Shown piece after piece: positions 42,415 to 50,524 of a stretch of DNA of 64,000 bases. The notes under the pieces were generated by a model. The model was given only the letters and a program-made list of their open reading frames with translations. It made no database searches and was not told the origin of the DNA. Numbering within the stretch: the stretch's first letter is position 1; the number at the start of each line of letters is the position of its first letter. Made by a program: the position numbers and the translations under genes. Origin of the DNA: Clostridiales bacterium (GTDB taxonomy: Bacteria; Bacillota; Clostridia; Christensenellales; Aristaeellaceae); NCBI GenBank assembly GCA_015056055.1, contig SVHC01000007.1, forward strand, positions 1 to 64,000, read 5' to 3'.

Positions 42415-42503
42415 TCACCTCTGGTTTTATTATAAACTGTCGGTATAAAATGTCAATAAATATAAAACCGGGCACGCGAAGGCGTGTCCGGTATGATGAA
42501 GTT

Positions 42504-43616
42504 CTACGCTGCCGCGCGAACCGGCAGGATAAGATACGTGAATTCGTCGCCGCCGAAGGGGACGATGGTCATGGGCGAAACGCTGGAGGACATAAGCAGA
42601 TACACATATTCATCGCGGATGGCGCGGAAGGCTTCGGACATATAGCGCACGTTGAACGCAATGCGGATATCCTCGCCATCGGTTTCGACTTCCATTTCGT
42701 CATAGGAATCGCCGATTTCGGAATTGGAGGTAACGATCATCTTTCCGCCGGAAACTTCGATGCGGATGAGATTGTTCTTACCCTCGCGTGCAATGAGGGA
42801 AGCGCGCTCGATGCAGCCTGCGAACTGATCGCAGTTGACCTTGACGCGGGTCTTCCAGCCGGCAGGGATGATTCGCTGATAATTGATGAATTCGCCGTCG
42901 ATCAGGCGGGCATAAACGCTGAGGTTTTCGAGATTGACGGCGATATAGTTCTTGTCAACCTCGATATTGACGTTCTGCTCCTCGTCATCGGAGAGCAGGC
43001 GTGCGATTTCAATCAGGGATTTCTTGGGAACGACTACGCTCTTTTCCCCTTCGCAGCAGCCGACTTCGCAGGGACGGCGGCGCATGCCAAGGCGGAAGCC
43101 ATCGATGGCAACCATATTGAACATATTGTTCTTTACTTCCAGCAGAGCGCCGGTCAGCACCACGCGGGGATCTTCATCCGCCACGCAGAAGGAAGTTTCG
43201 CTTACCATATCGCGGAATGCCTTGTGGCTGACGGTGAAGGTATACGGATCCAGAACATAGGGCAGATCCGGATAATCCTCGCCCAGCTGACAGCCGATGG
43301 TGATTCTTGCGCCGGAGCAGGAAAGCGTAAGTCCGCCGGTCTTGTTTTCGGCGGCCACGAGTTCACCGTCGGGCAGCTTGCGGATGGTTTCCATAAAGAA
43401 GCGGCCGGGAGCCAGCAGGCGGCCGGGCTCGATTACGTTTACCGGAATCTGCGCATGAATGGTGAAGGTACCGTCCGATGCAGTGAGCTGAAGATTTTCA
43501 CCGCGGGCTTCGATCAGGATTCCGTCCAGCACGGGAAGCGCGGGACGAACGGAAAGAGCCCTTGCAACGATTGACAGCACGTTCCTGATATTTTCGGTTG
43601 CAGTAGTGAACTTCAT
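42504..43616 (-). CDS. dnaN: DNA polymerase III sliding clamp (beta subunit)
   Basis: 370 residues from the ATG at 43616 (AAAGGTGG upstream; the frame to 43748 runs into the replication-origin sequence). Three clamp domains in sequence, start MKFTTATENIRNVLSIVARALS, end YLILPVRAAA with the usual LP-R motif near the C-terminus. It forms the ring that tethers polymerase III to DNA. Follows dnaA in the standard order; recF and gyrB are not next to it. Confidence 0.96.
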   Translation of the reverse strand: MKFTTATENIRNVLSIVARALSVRPALPVLDGILIEARGENLQLTASDGTFTIHAQIPVNVIEPGRLLAPGRFFMETIRKLPDGELVAAENKTGGLTLSCSGARITIGCQLGEDYPDLPYVLDPYTFTVSHKAFRDMVSETSFCVADEDPRVVLTGALLEVKNNMFNMVAIDGFRLGMRRRPCEVGCCEGEKSVVVPKKSLIEIARLLSDDEEQNVNIEVDKNYIAVNLENLSVYARLIDGEFINYQRIIPAGWKTRVKVNCDQFAGCIERASLIAREGKNNLIRIEVSGGKMIVTSNSEIGDSYDEMEVETDGEDIRIAFNVRYMSEAFRAIRDEYVYLLMSSSVSPMTIVPFGGDEFTYLILPVRAAA

Positions 43617-43830
43617 GGTTTCAAACCACCTTTCTTCAAAAAAGACACCGGAGACTTTGAGCCTCCCAAAACTCACATGTATACTGTAACTGTATATATA
43701 TATTGCAGTAGTAGTAATAGGCTTGTGGAAACTGTGGAAAAGTGGCACGAGCCCTTATGCCATAAGGGTTTTGGACTGTGAATTATTTTGGATAACTTCT
43801 GGAAAATATGGGATAACTTTTGGGAGGGTG
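43617..43830. promoter_or_regulatory. oriC: oriC unwinding region between dnaA and dnaN
   Basis: On the minus strand, reading from dnaA to dnaN: GTTATCCCA (43817-43809), GTTATCCAA (43796-43788), then tandem DnaA boxes TTTTCCACA and GTTTCCACA (43741-43724), a short GC cluster, TATTACTACTACTGC (DnaA trios, complement strand 3'-GAT-5' repeats) and the AT-rich TATATATATACAG at about 43700-43690. This is the arrangement described for the basal unwinding system of bacterial origins. A CCCTTATG / CATAAGGG hairpin lies at about 43753-43769. Confidence 0.85.
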
Positions 43831-45141
43831 CTATCTTCCCTCAATTTTCTGCTTCATGGCGGCGATCAGGCGCTGGGTATCAACGCTGGTTTCGAGCATC
43901 TCGGAAACCTTATCGCATGCATGCATGACGGTGGAATGGTCGCGGCCGAATTCGGCGCCGATGCGCGTGGTGGAAAGGTTCGTCATCTCGCGGCAGAGAT
44001 AAATGGCGTACTGGCGCGGAATGGCGATATCCTGTGTGCGCTTCTTGGTGAGCAGCTTTTCACGGGGAATATTCATATATTCACATACGACGGAGATAAT
44101 TCGTTCCGGCGTGATGGAACGGGGATCCACATGATGAATCAGATCGAGCGCTTCCCTGGCAAGATCAATGGTGATGCGCTCATGCGTGAGCTGGGCGCGG
44201 GCGGAAAGGCGGTTGAGCGAGCCTTCCAGTTCGCGGATATTGGAATCGACGTGCTTTGCGATCAGCTGAAGTACATCGTTATCCACGTCAATGTGGTCGT
44301 TTTCTGCCTTGCGGGAGAGAATTGCCAGACGCGTTTCATAGTCCGGCTTCTGAATATCGGCGATCAGGCCCCATTCAAAGCGGGAACGCAGGCGCTCTTC
44401 CAGGGTGGGAATATCCTTGGGCGGACGGTCGGAGGAGATAATGATCTGCTTTCCGTTGTCCCTCAGATGGTTGAAGGTATGGAAAAATTCTTCCTGGGTG
44501 GAATCCTTGCCTGCAATGAACTGAATATCGTCGATCAGAAGAACGTCCGCCGAGCGGAGCTTGTCGCGCAGCTGCTGATTGGTGTTCATGCGGATGGCGT
44601 TGATCAGTTCATTGGTGAAAGTTTCGCTTGTTATATATAGAAGCTTCATTCCCGGATTCTGCTGCAGAATGAAGTGGCCGGTGGCATGCATGAGGTGCGT
44701 TTTGCCAAGACCTACGCCGCCGTAGATGAAAAGCGGATTGTATGCCTCGGCCGGAACCTCGGCTACTGCCACGCATGCCGCATGGGCGAATCGGTTCGAT
44801 GCGCCCACGATGAAGGAATCGAAGGTGTATCTGGGATCCAGCGCGCAGGAGAGGCTTTCAAGCGAACGGTTGGCCTTCTGGAATGCGATTTCCTCACGGG
44901 ATTTGAAGACTACGCTGTATCTTCTCATGAATGCGGTGGAAACGGCATTCTCAATCAGCGTAAGATACCTCACCTTTACAATGTTGATATTGAAGTTGTT
45001 CGGCGATTCCAGAATCACGGAATCACCGTCGATATCCAGAAGGTTCATGTTCAGAATGTAAGCGTCGTACGAAGGGGCGGGCATTGCCTCCTTCAGCATT
45101 TTTTTTGCTTCTTCCCAGCGCGCAATGATTGATGGATCCAT
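43831..45141 (-). CDS. dnaA: Chromosomal replication initiator DnaA
   Basis: 436 residues from the ATG at 45141; a TTG two codons earlier is closer to GAGGGG and remains possible. Domain I at the N-terminus, a short domain II, AAA+ domain III with Walker A GGVGLGKTHL (about 145), Walker B VLLIDDIQF and arginine finger region RLRSRFEWG, then domain IV with the DNA-binding signature GRDHSTVMHACDKV. It binds TTATCCACA boxes on both sides of its own gene and opens the origin. Confidence 0.97.
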   Translation of the reverse strand: MDPSIIARWEEAKKMLKEAMPAPSYDAYILNMNLLDIDGDSVILESPNNFNINIVKVRYLTLIENAVSTAFMRRYSVVFKSREEIAFQKANRSLESLSCALDPRYTFDSFIVGASNRFAHAACVAVAEVPAEAYNPLFIYGGVGLGKTHLMHATGHFILQQNPGMKLLYITSETFTNELINAIRMNTNQQLRDKLRSADVLLIDDIQFIAGKDSTQEEFFHTFNHLRDNGKQIIISSDRPPKDIPTLEERLRSRFEWGLIADIQKPDYETRLAILSRKAENDHIDVDNDVLQLIAKHVDSNIRELEGSLNRLSARAQLTHERITIDLAREALDLIHHVDPRSITPERIISVVCEYMNIPREKLLTKKRTQDIAIPRQYAIYLCREMTNLSTTRIGAEFGRDHSTVMHACDKVSEMLETSVDTQRLIAAMKQKIEGR

Positions 45142-45329
45142 GTACAAATACCCCTCTTATCCACAAATATCCACAACAAATACCGTTAAATACCTGGTTA
45201 TCCACAACACTTATCCACAAAAATGTGGAAAACTCCTGTGGAAAACATTCTATCACAACCACTTTTGAAAAGCAATATCCACAGGCTATAATGCGTCGAA
45301 ATTTGACGAAAAAAATGCGAAAAGAAAGA
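45142..45329. promoter_or_regulatory. oriC: oriC DnaA-box cluster upstream of dnaA
   Basis: DnaA boxes on the plus strand: TTATCCACA at 45157-45165, 45198-45206 and 45211-45219, with ATATCCACA at 45167-45175 and 45275-45283. Minus-strand TTTTCCACA occupies 45224-45232 and 45237-45245. Seven boxes within 130 bp directly upstream of dnaA indicate the origin; several overlap the dnaA leader, implying autoregulation. Confidence 0.9.
45247..45275 (-). promoter_or_regulatory. Candidate dnaA promoter within oriC
   Basis: Minus strand TTGCTT (45275-45270), 17-bp spacer and TAGAAT (45252-45247), upstream of most DnaA boxes. DnaA binding just downstream would repress it. Confidence 0.5.
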
Positions 45330-46493
45330 TCAGAATCCGTCTGCAATTTCAATTGAAACGGGCAGCGGGAGCCATGCGCGGGCGAAGAAGGGCACGCGGG
45401 ACATATCCGCGTACGGCATGGGAGAAAGAAGAAGGTCGCATGCCTCACTTTCGGAAAGAACGATGTCGCTTTCGTCATTGGTGAAGCGGGCGGAGGCTGC
45501 ATTCCCCTCCACACGCAGGCAGAGATTGCGGACGGAAGAATCCGTACGGATGCCAAGATTGAAAACACCGTCCGGAAGTGTGCCTTCGATGGAAAGCTTC
45601 AGGCGCAAAAAGGCGTCTGCCACGCGATCAAAATTCAGAATGCGGTACATATTGTCCGGCTGAACGGTCATGTTTTCACAGATGCGGTTGAAAAGGGGCA
45701 TGAGCGATTTCTGATGCGGCGCGAGGCGGATTTGAACCTCCGATACGCCGAACGCGGCAAAGTATGCCTTTACGATATTGGAAGCGAGGCTGTCATCCGC
45801 AAGGCGCAGCTCTTGAATGTGATCACGGTTCTGACTGGTGAGCGCATAGCCGATGAAAGCATCGTCTTTCAGAATCATAAGCGGAGCAAGATAATAGCTG
45901 CATGCGATCACGGCAAAATGCTCTTCCGGGCGGGCAACGGTGCACGGCGCGCTGTTGTGCAGCGCGCATGCGGCGGAAAGATGCTCTGTTGCTTCATCAA
46001 AAGGAACAAACCGGATACCGGATGGATCCGCATCCGAAAGCGCGTGGCGGCAGTTGGATTTATTCACCGTGTAAGAGGCGTAAAAGCCGCCCTTTTCGAA
46101 TCCGAAATAGCCGTACCGCTGCCTTTGACCGCCGAGGGCAAGAAGATCCATGCCTTCCGCGCGGGCGTGTTCTTCCGCCATGGCCATGCACTTTTTCATA
46201 TAGCCGCGACCGCGTGCATACGGGTTTACACTGACGGTACCGATGAAGCCCAACTTGACAGGATCGTTCAGCACGCAAAGATCCATCGGCAGAAGTCCGA
46301 CCAGCGCGCGGATGCGATCCTTCTCCCGGGCAACAAAATGCTCCGGCCACATGACGGGATTTTCACTGTACGATTTCGGAAGCATGGTCTTGAATTCACA
46401 AGAACCGTGCGCATGGCTGAATACAAAATTGGCATGCTCGATGATGTCGTCATAATGCTCAAAATAGGCTTTTTCGAAAATGGCGTCTTGCAT
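45330..46493 (-). CDS. GNAT N-acetyltransferase, Eis-like
   Basis: 387 residues, AAAGGAG upstream. The N-terminal GNAT domain has the acetyl-CoA loop GTVSVNPYARGRGYMKKCM (about 85-104) and ALGGQRQRYGYFGFEKGG. A second GNAT-like region and a C-terminal SCP2-like domain complete the three-domain Eis layout of about 390-400 residues. It may acetylate amines or antibiotics, but no substrate can be given. It lies immediately beside oriC, in the position where rpmH-rnpA is usual. Confidence 0.85.
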   Translation of the reverse strand: MQDAIFEKAYFEHYDDIIEHANFVFSHAHGSCEFKTMLPKSYSENPVMWPEHFVAREKDRIRALVGLLPMDLCVLNDPVKLGFIGTVSVNPYARGRGYMKKCMAMAEEHARAEGMDLLALGGQRQRYGYFGFEKGGFYASYTVNKSNCRHALSDADPSGIRFVPFDEATEHLSAACALHNSAPCTVARPEEHFAVIACSYYLAPLMILKDDAFIGYALTSQNRDHIQELRLADDSLASNIVKAYFAAFGVSEVQIRLAPHQKSLMPLFNRICENMTVQPDNMYRILNFDRVADAFLRLKLSIEGTLPDGVFNLGIRTDSSVRNLCLRVEGNAASARFTNDESDIVLSESEACDLLLSPMPYADMSRVPFFARAWLPLPVSIEIADGF

Positions 46494-46523
46494 GGTGAAC
46501 TCCTTTTAGTAGAGGAATGTTGA

Positions 46524-46733
46524 TTATTCTTGAGATAGTATATCAAAAATCATTTGGTAGCGGGTTTGAATGATTTCAAACATCTCTTGATACGCTAACT
46601 GCCTGCCTTGTTCAAAATCAGTCAGTTGAGAGGTAGTATCGAATTCAGACAAGCGTTCTATCAATGCTTTTAGCATACTTTCTATTTGTAATTCGTATTC
46701 GATTACTTTATCTTTGTCAGTCAATATTGTCAC
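46524..46733 (-). CDS. Small hypothetical protein, AT-rich
   Basis: 69 residues from a GTG at 46733, or 66 from a TTG at 46724 which has AGGTGA upstream. It is acidic and helical (EYELQIESMLKALIERLSEF), without membrane span or motif. The gene and its leader (46524-46810) are visibly richer in A and T than neighbours, suggesting recent acquisition. A TATAAT on the minus strand near 46791-46786 could be its promoter. Possibly real; function unknown. Confidence 0.5.
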   Translation of the reverse strand: MTILTDKDKVIEYELQIESMLKALIERLSEFDTTSQLTDFEQGRQLAYQEMFEIIQTRYQMIFDILSQE

Positions 46734-46846
46734 CTGTCTTTAGAGATCAGTTTTTGAAAGTGAGCACATATAACTTTTTTAATTATACCACACATTCTAT
46801 TTATGAAAAAGCAAGATTCTGCTCGAATGAGTGATATTGTATGGAT

Positions 46847-46875
46847 TTGACGGAAGGTATCAGGTGCGGTATAAT
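46847..46875 (+). promoter_or_regulatory. Promoter of EamA transporter gene
   Basis: TTGACG at 46847-46852, 17-bp spacer and TATAAT at 46870-46875, 33 bp before the ATG. Confidence 0.75.
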
Positions 46876-46907
46876 GGTGCGGAACAGAATGATCCGGAGG
46901 GATACAT

Positions 46908-47771
46908 ATGATATTTTTACTGCTATTGTCGGTTGTGGCGGCATCGCTGAACAGCGTTGTTCTGCACAAGGCAAAGTTTACGGACAACGGTTCCATATAC
47001 CGGTACAATCTGATCAGTTCTGTGGTGTGGTGCGTATGCCTTTTCATTGCAGGCGGCGGAAAGGTGCATCTGGATGCAAATACGCTTCTGTGGGGCTGTG
47101 CCTACGGAGTCACGCAGGCGCTGTTCATTATTTTCAAGACTGCAGCCATGAATTCAGGACCTGTTTCCGTTACCACGCTGATTGGAAACTGTTCGATCAT
47201 CGTTTCGGTCGCGGCGTGCTTTTTCCTGTGGGGTGAGCCTGTTTCACTTCCGGATATGGCAGGCCTTGCGATTCTGATGACAGGTCTTGTAATGACCACG
47301 TTCAAACGGGGCGGCGGAAAGTTTTCTGCCAAATGGCCGCTCTATGCGGCGTTGTTCCTTGTGATCGGTGCAGGCGTGGGACTTACGTTCAAGGCATTTT
47401 CAAAAAGCGGTACGGGCGACGCGGGAAATATGATGCTGGTGGCTTCCGGCGTGATGTTCTTTTTCAATACCGCCGCATGCCTGTTTACCGGCGCGTTCAA
47501 ATCGAAAGCGGAAAAACCTGCGAAGAAGGAAATTATGGCATTTGTTATCCCCGCGCTGGTATCCGGCCTGTTCAGCTGCGTTTATAACAGGCTGAATATT
47601 TTCCTCTCCGGCGCATTGATCGGCATGATTTTCTATCCCGGCTTCAACGGCGGCGTGGTAATCCTGTCCACGATTTTAAGCGTCGTTTTCCTCCGGGAAA
47701 AACTGAGTGCAAAGCAGATTATCGGCATCCTCATCGGCGTTGCGGGAATCTGCATTATAGGAATATTTTAA
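46908..47771 (+). CDS. EamA/DMT family transporter
   Basis: 287 residues with ten predicted membrane helices in two EamA repeats (residues 1-135 and 145-287), each ending in a variant of IIGILIGVAGICIIGI or LAILMTGLVMTT. An inner-membrane drug/metabolite transporter; substrate unknown. GGAGGG precedes the ATG. Stands alone with its own promoter. Longer and unrelated in detail to the half-size EamA gene at 20.4 kb. Confidence 0.88.
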   Translation: MIFLLLLSVVAASLNSVVLHKAKFTDNGSIYRYNLISSVVWCVCLFIAGGGKVHLDANTLLWGCAYGVTQALFIIFKTAAMNSGPVSVTTLIGNCSIIVSVAACFFLWGEPVSLPDMAGLAILMTGLVMTTFKRGGGKFSAKWPLYAALFLVIGAGVGLTFKAFSKSGTGDAGNMMLVASGVMFFFNTAACLFTGAFKSKAEKPAKKEIMAFVIPALVSGLFSCVYNRLNIFLSGALIGMIFYPGFNGGVVILSTILSVVFLREKLSAKQIIGILIGVAGICIIGIF

Positions 47772-47807
47772 ATATTTGCGCGTAGGCAAAGGATCTTTTT
47801 GAATGAC

Positions 47808-47837
47808 TTGACACCATATATGACACCATGATATACT
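47808..47837 (+). promoter_or_regulatory. HicAB promoter with direct-repeat operator
   Basis: TTGACA at 47808-47813, 18-bp spacer and TATACT at 47832-47837. TGACACCAT occurs twice (47809-47817 and 47821-47829), 12 bp apart, in the spacer region, a likely HicB binding site for autoregulation. Confidence 0.7.
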
Positions 47838-47856
47838 GAGTTTGGAGGAAAAAACA

Positions 47857-48111
47857 ATGTCATCATGGGATAAACTACTGGCGCGAATACGGTCTTTGGA
47901 TAAAGATTTGCGATTTGATGAATTGAGGAAAGTTCTTGAAGAATATGGTTATACTATGAAGATGCCGCGCGGCGGCAGCAGTCATGCAACTTTCCGCAAG
48001 GCTGGTTGTGCGCCTATCACTATACCGAGGCATGAGCCGATCAAGAAGGTTTATGTAGAGATAGTCAGAACTGTTGTAGAAAGTGAGGTGGCAAGCGGTG
48101 AAAATGCTTGA
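47857..48111 (+). CDS. hicA: HicA family toxin
   Basis: 84 residues from the ATG at 47857 (GGAGG eight bases upstream; an earlier ATG at 47842 has poorer support). HicA fold with the catalytic His43 in GGSSHATFRK, preceded by FDELRKVLEEYGYTMKM and followed by ITIPRHEPIKKVYVEIV. HicA toxins are ribosome-independent mRNA-cleaving enzymes neutralised by HicB. It overlaps hicB by 14 bases. Confidence 0.92.
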   Translation: MSSWDKLLARIRSLDKDLRFDELRKVLEEYGYTMKMPRGGSSHATFRKAGCAPITIPRHEPIKKVYVEIVRTVVESEVASGENA

Positions 48112-48460
48112 GGAATACATGAAGATGCCCTATCGCATGGAAATTCTTCCGGATGAAGAAGGAGGATATGTTGTGTCCTTTCCGGAACTCAAAGGTTGCC
48201 TTACCAGCGGAGAAAACATTGAAATGGCAGTTGCAAACGCTGAGGAAGCCAAGCGCGAATGGCTGATGGCGGCGATAGAAGATAATTATCCTATTCCTGA
48301 ACCGAGCCGTGATGAGGATTATTCCGGTCAATTTAAGCTGCGAATCCCAAAGTCTCTGCACCGTCAGCTGGTGGAACAGTCGCGCAGGGAAGGTATCAGT
48401 ATGAATCAGTATTGTCTGTATCTGCTCAGTCAAAATATTGCAATTGTCTCCCGTAACTGA
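48098..48460 (+). CDS. hicB: HicB family antitoxin
   Basis: 120 residues from the GTG at 48098 (GAGGTGG upstream); an ATG at 48104 is an alternative. The N-terminal partial RNase H-like HicB fold (MPYRMEILPDEEGGYVVSFPELKGCLTSGENIEMAVANAEEA) and a C-terminal ribbon-helix-helix DNA-binding segment (GQFKLRIPKSLHRQLVEQSRREGISMNQYCLYLLSQ). It binds HicA and represses the operon. Confidence 0.92.
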   Translation: MKMLEEYMKMPYRMEILPDEEGGYVVSFPELKGCLTSGENIEMAVANAEEAKREWLMAAIEDNYPIPEPSRDEDYSGQFKLRIPKSLHRQLVEQSRREGISMNQYCLYLLSQNIAIVSRN

Positions 48461-48476
48461 ATTTATAAAAAAATTG

Positions 48477-48517
48477 CCTCCCGAGCCGGTGTTTCAAACG
48501 GCACGAGAGGTATTTTT
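48477..48517 (+). terminator. Terminator of hicAB
   Basis: CCTCCCGAGCCG pairs imperfectly with CGGCACGAGAGG, followed by TATTTTT. Confidence 0.7.
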
Positions 48518-48542
48518 CATGCGTTCTTTTTCCAAATCCACC

Positions 48543-48571
48543 TTGAGGGAAAAGGAACAATGTGATATACT
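48543..48571 (+). promoter_or_regulatory. Promoter of ychF
   Basis: TTGAGG at 48543-48548, 17-bp spacer and TATACT at 48566-48571, 76 bp before the ATG. Confidence 0.6.
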
Positions 48572-48647
48572 TATACTGTGATCGTGTGCGCTTTTGATGC
48601 ACATGCTGATAGACTGAATTCCCGGATATAAAAGGAGAAGAGTATAT

Positions 48648-49736
48648 ATGAAGCTTGGCGTAGTGGGACTGCCGAACGTTGGCAAATCTACCCTTTTTAA
48701 TGCAATCACGAATGCGGGTGCGCAGGCCGCAAACTATCCTTTCTGCACCATCGAACCGAACACGGGCGTTGTTGCCGTGCCGGACAGCCGACTGGATGTT
48801 CTGAGCGAAATGTACCATCCGGAAAAGTATACCCCCGCGACGATCGAATTCGTTGATATCGCAGGTCTGGTTCGCGGCGCAAGCAAGGGCGAAGGTCTTG
48901 GCAACAAGTTCCTTTCCCACATCCGCGAGGTAGACGCCATCGTGCATGTCGTTCGCTGCTTTGACGATGACAACATCATCCATGTTGACGGCAGCGTAAA
49001 TCCCGCCCGCGATATCGAAACCATTGAGACCGAGCTTTTGCTTGCCGATATGGAAACCGTGGAAAAGCGCCGTGAAAAGGCCGCAGGCATGCTCAAAAAG
49101 GGCGAAGCCAAGTTCCGCGTGGAAGCAGAAGCCGCAGAAAAGCTGCTCAAGCACATGGACGAAGGACGCCTGGCCCGCAGCTGCCCCCTCACCGAGGAAG
49201 AGCGCGAAGTGACCAGCGGCTGGTTCCTGCTGACCGATAAGCCTGTTCTGTACGCCGCAAACATTTCCGAAGATGAAATCGGCGACGACAACGAAAAGGT
49301 TAAGATCGTTGAGGAAATCGCCAAGCGCGAAAATGCCCGCGTGATGGTTATCTCCGCCCGCGTTGAAGAGGAAATCGCTCAGCTGCCGTTGGATGAAAAG
49401 GCTGTGTTCCTGGAGGAACTCGGCATCGGCGAGTCCGGTCTGGACAGGCTCGTAAAGGCTTGCTATGAACTGCTTGGCCTCATCAGCTACCTCACCGCAG
49501 GCCCCAAGGAGGTTCGCGCATGGACCATTCCCAACGGTTTCCGCGCACCCCAGGCCGCCGGTAAGATTCACAGCGATTTCGAAAAGGGCTTCATCCGCGC
49601 TGAAATCGTTGCCTACGATGACCTCGTTCGCGAGGGCAGCATGAATGCATGCAAGGAAAAAGGCCTTGTCCGCAGTGAGGGCAAGGAATATGTCATGAAG
49701 GACGGCGACGTGACGCTGTTTAGGTTTAATGTTTAA
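48648..49736 (+). CDS. ychF: Ribosome-associated ATPase YchF
   Basis: 362 residues. Obg-family P-loop ATPase: GLPNVGKSTLFNAIT (G1, residues 7-21), NYPFCTIEPNTGVV, DIAGLVRGASKGEGLGNKFL (G3), then a coiled-coil insertion (about 125-200) and the C-terminal TGS domain (AWTIPNGFRAPQAAGKIHSDFEKGFIRAE). The G4 motif is NISE (AANISEDE) rather than NKxD, fitting the ATP preference known for YchF. AAGGAGAAG precedes the ATG. Confidence 0.96.
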   Translation: MKLGVVGLPNVGKSTLFNAITNAGAQAANYPFCTIEPNTGVVAVPDSRLDVLSEMYHPEKYTPATIEFVDIAGLVRGASKGEGLGNKFLSHIREVDAIVHVVRCFDDDNIIHVDGSVNPARDIETIETELLLADMETVEKRREKAAGMLKKGEAKFRVEAEAAEKLLKHMDEGRLARSCPLTEEEREVTSGWFLLTDKPVLYAANISEDEIGDDNEKVKIVEEIAKRENARVMVISARVEEEIAQLPLDEKAVFLEELGIGESGLDRLVKACYELLGLISYLTAGPKEVRAWTIPNGFRAPQAAGKIHSDFEKGFIRAEIVAYDDLVREGSMNACKEKGLVRSEGKEYVMKDGDVTLFRFNV

Positions 49737-49744
49737 TCCGCACT

Positions 49745-50303
49745 GCGCGCGCCTTTGGCGGCGCAGTGTTCCGTGACTGCGCACTGCGTGTGCTCGTCAC
49801 TCCACCCGCTTCGCGGGCTCCTTAAATGCACTGCGCGCGCCTTTGGCGGCGCAGTGTTTCGAGGCTTCGTACCGTGCTATGCTAACGCATGCCCGGTATT
49901 CCGTGCTGCGGAGAGCTGCGCTCTGTCCTCGCACTACACCCTTCGGGCTCCGCATGGCACCGTCCTCGCTACGCTCGTCCGGCGCGGGGTACGCACTGCG
50001 CACGCCTTTGGCGGCGCAGTGTTTCGAGGCTTCGTACCGTGCTATGCTAACGCATGCCCGGTATTCCGTGCTGCGGAGAGCTGCGCTCTGTCCTCGCACT
50101 CTGTCCTCAATTCGCAATGGTCGCCTTCCGTCGTTCGCAGGCTCCCTTGGAATGCTTCCTTGCTCATTGGACTCTCTTCGTTTTGTTTCGCCCACTAGGC
50201 GCGCACTTCGTTCGTCCCCTTCGGGCTCCGCATGGCACCGTCCTCGCTACGCTCGTCCGGCGCGGGGTACGCACTGCGCACGCCTTTGGCGGCGCAGTGT
50301 TAA
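49745..50303. repeat. R2 array of alternating 108-bp and 85-bp modules
   Basis: Module a, 108 bp, at 49828-49935 and 49993-50100 (one mismatch seen). Module b, 85 bp, at 49939-50023 and 50217-50301, overlapping the start of module a. Four copies of CGCCTTTGGCGGCGCAGTGTT mark the joins (about 49752, 49836, 50002, 50281). A further R2 segment with TGCTCATTGGACTCTC lies at 50161-50217. CGCC/GGCG pairing in the joint string forms small hairpins. Confidence 0.85.
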
Positions 50304-50423
50304 GATAGTTCAGGTACGAAGGGTACTGCTGCAAAGAGGAATAACTTATTTTTATACGCTCGAATAATAAGAATTATTCATGCATAAATAAGAAGTTGCT
50401 TTGTGTAAATATTTACATTAAGC

Positions 50424-50452
50424 TTGACTTTCGACCGAAAAGAAGCTACAAT
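50424..50452 (+). promoter_or_regulatory. Promoter of rny
   Basis: TTGACT at 50424-50429, 17-bp spacer and TACAAT at 50447-50452; the mRNA leader would be about 65 nt. Confidence 0.75.
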
Positions 50453-50524
50453 AATTCTGATAATCTATGCATTTATCATCGCAAAAGCGGTGCGAAAAGC
50501 AAATTTAGGGAGGAGATATTCTTG

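Larger units (their letters stand above)
49737..50524. other. 0.8-kb gap with R2 array and the RNase Y promoter
   Basis: Contains the R2 array 49745-50303 and then the rny promoter and leader. Open frames on both strands here arise from repeat sequence. Confidence 0.7.

Noticed and set aside
43753..43769. CCCTTATG / CATAAGGG palindrome as dnaA terminator
   Set aside because: No T run on the minus strand; it lies among origin elements, so it was kept as part of oriC instead.
45287..45292. TATAAT on the plus strand in oriC as a promoter
   Set aside because: The gene to its right is on the opposite strand, and no plus-strand reading frame follows.
49745..50303. Possible CRISPR array because of regularly repeated modules
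   Set aside because: Units are 85-108 bp and alternate; there are no short identical repeats with unique spacers, and no cas genes nearby.
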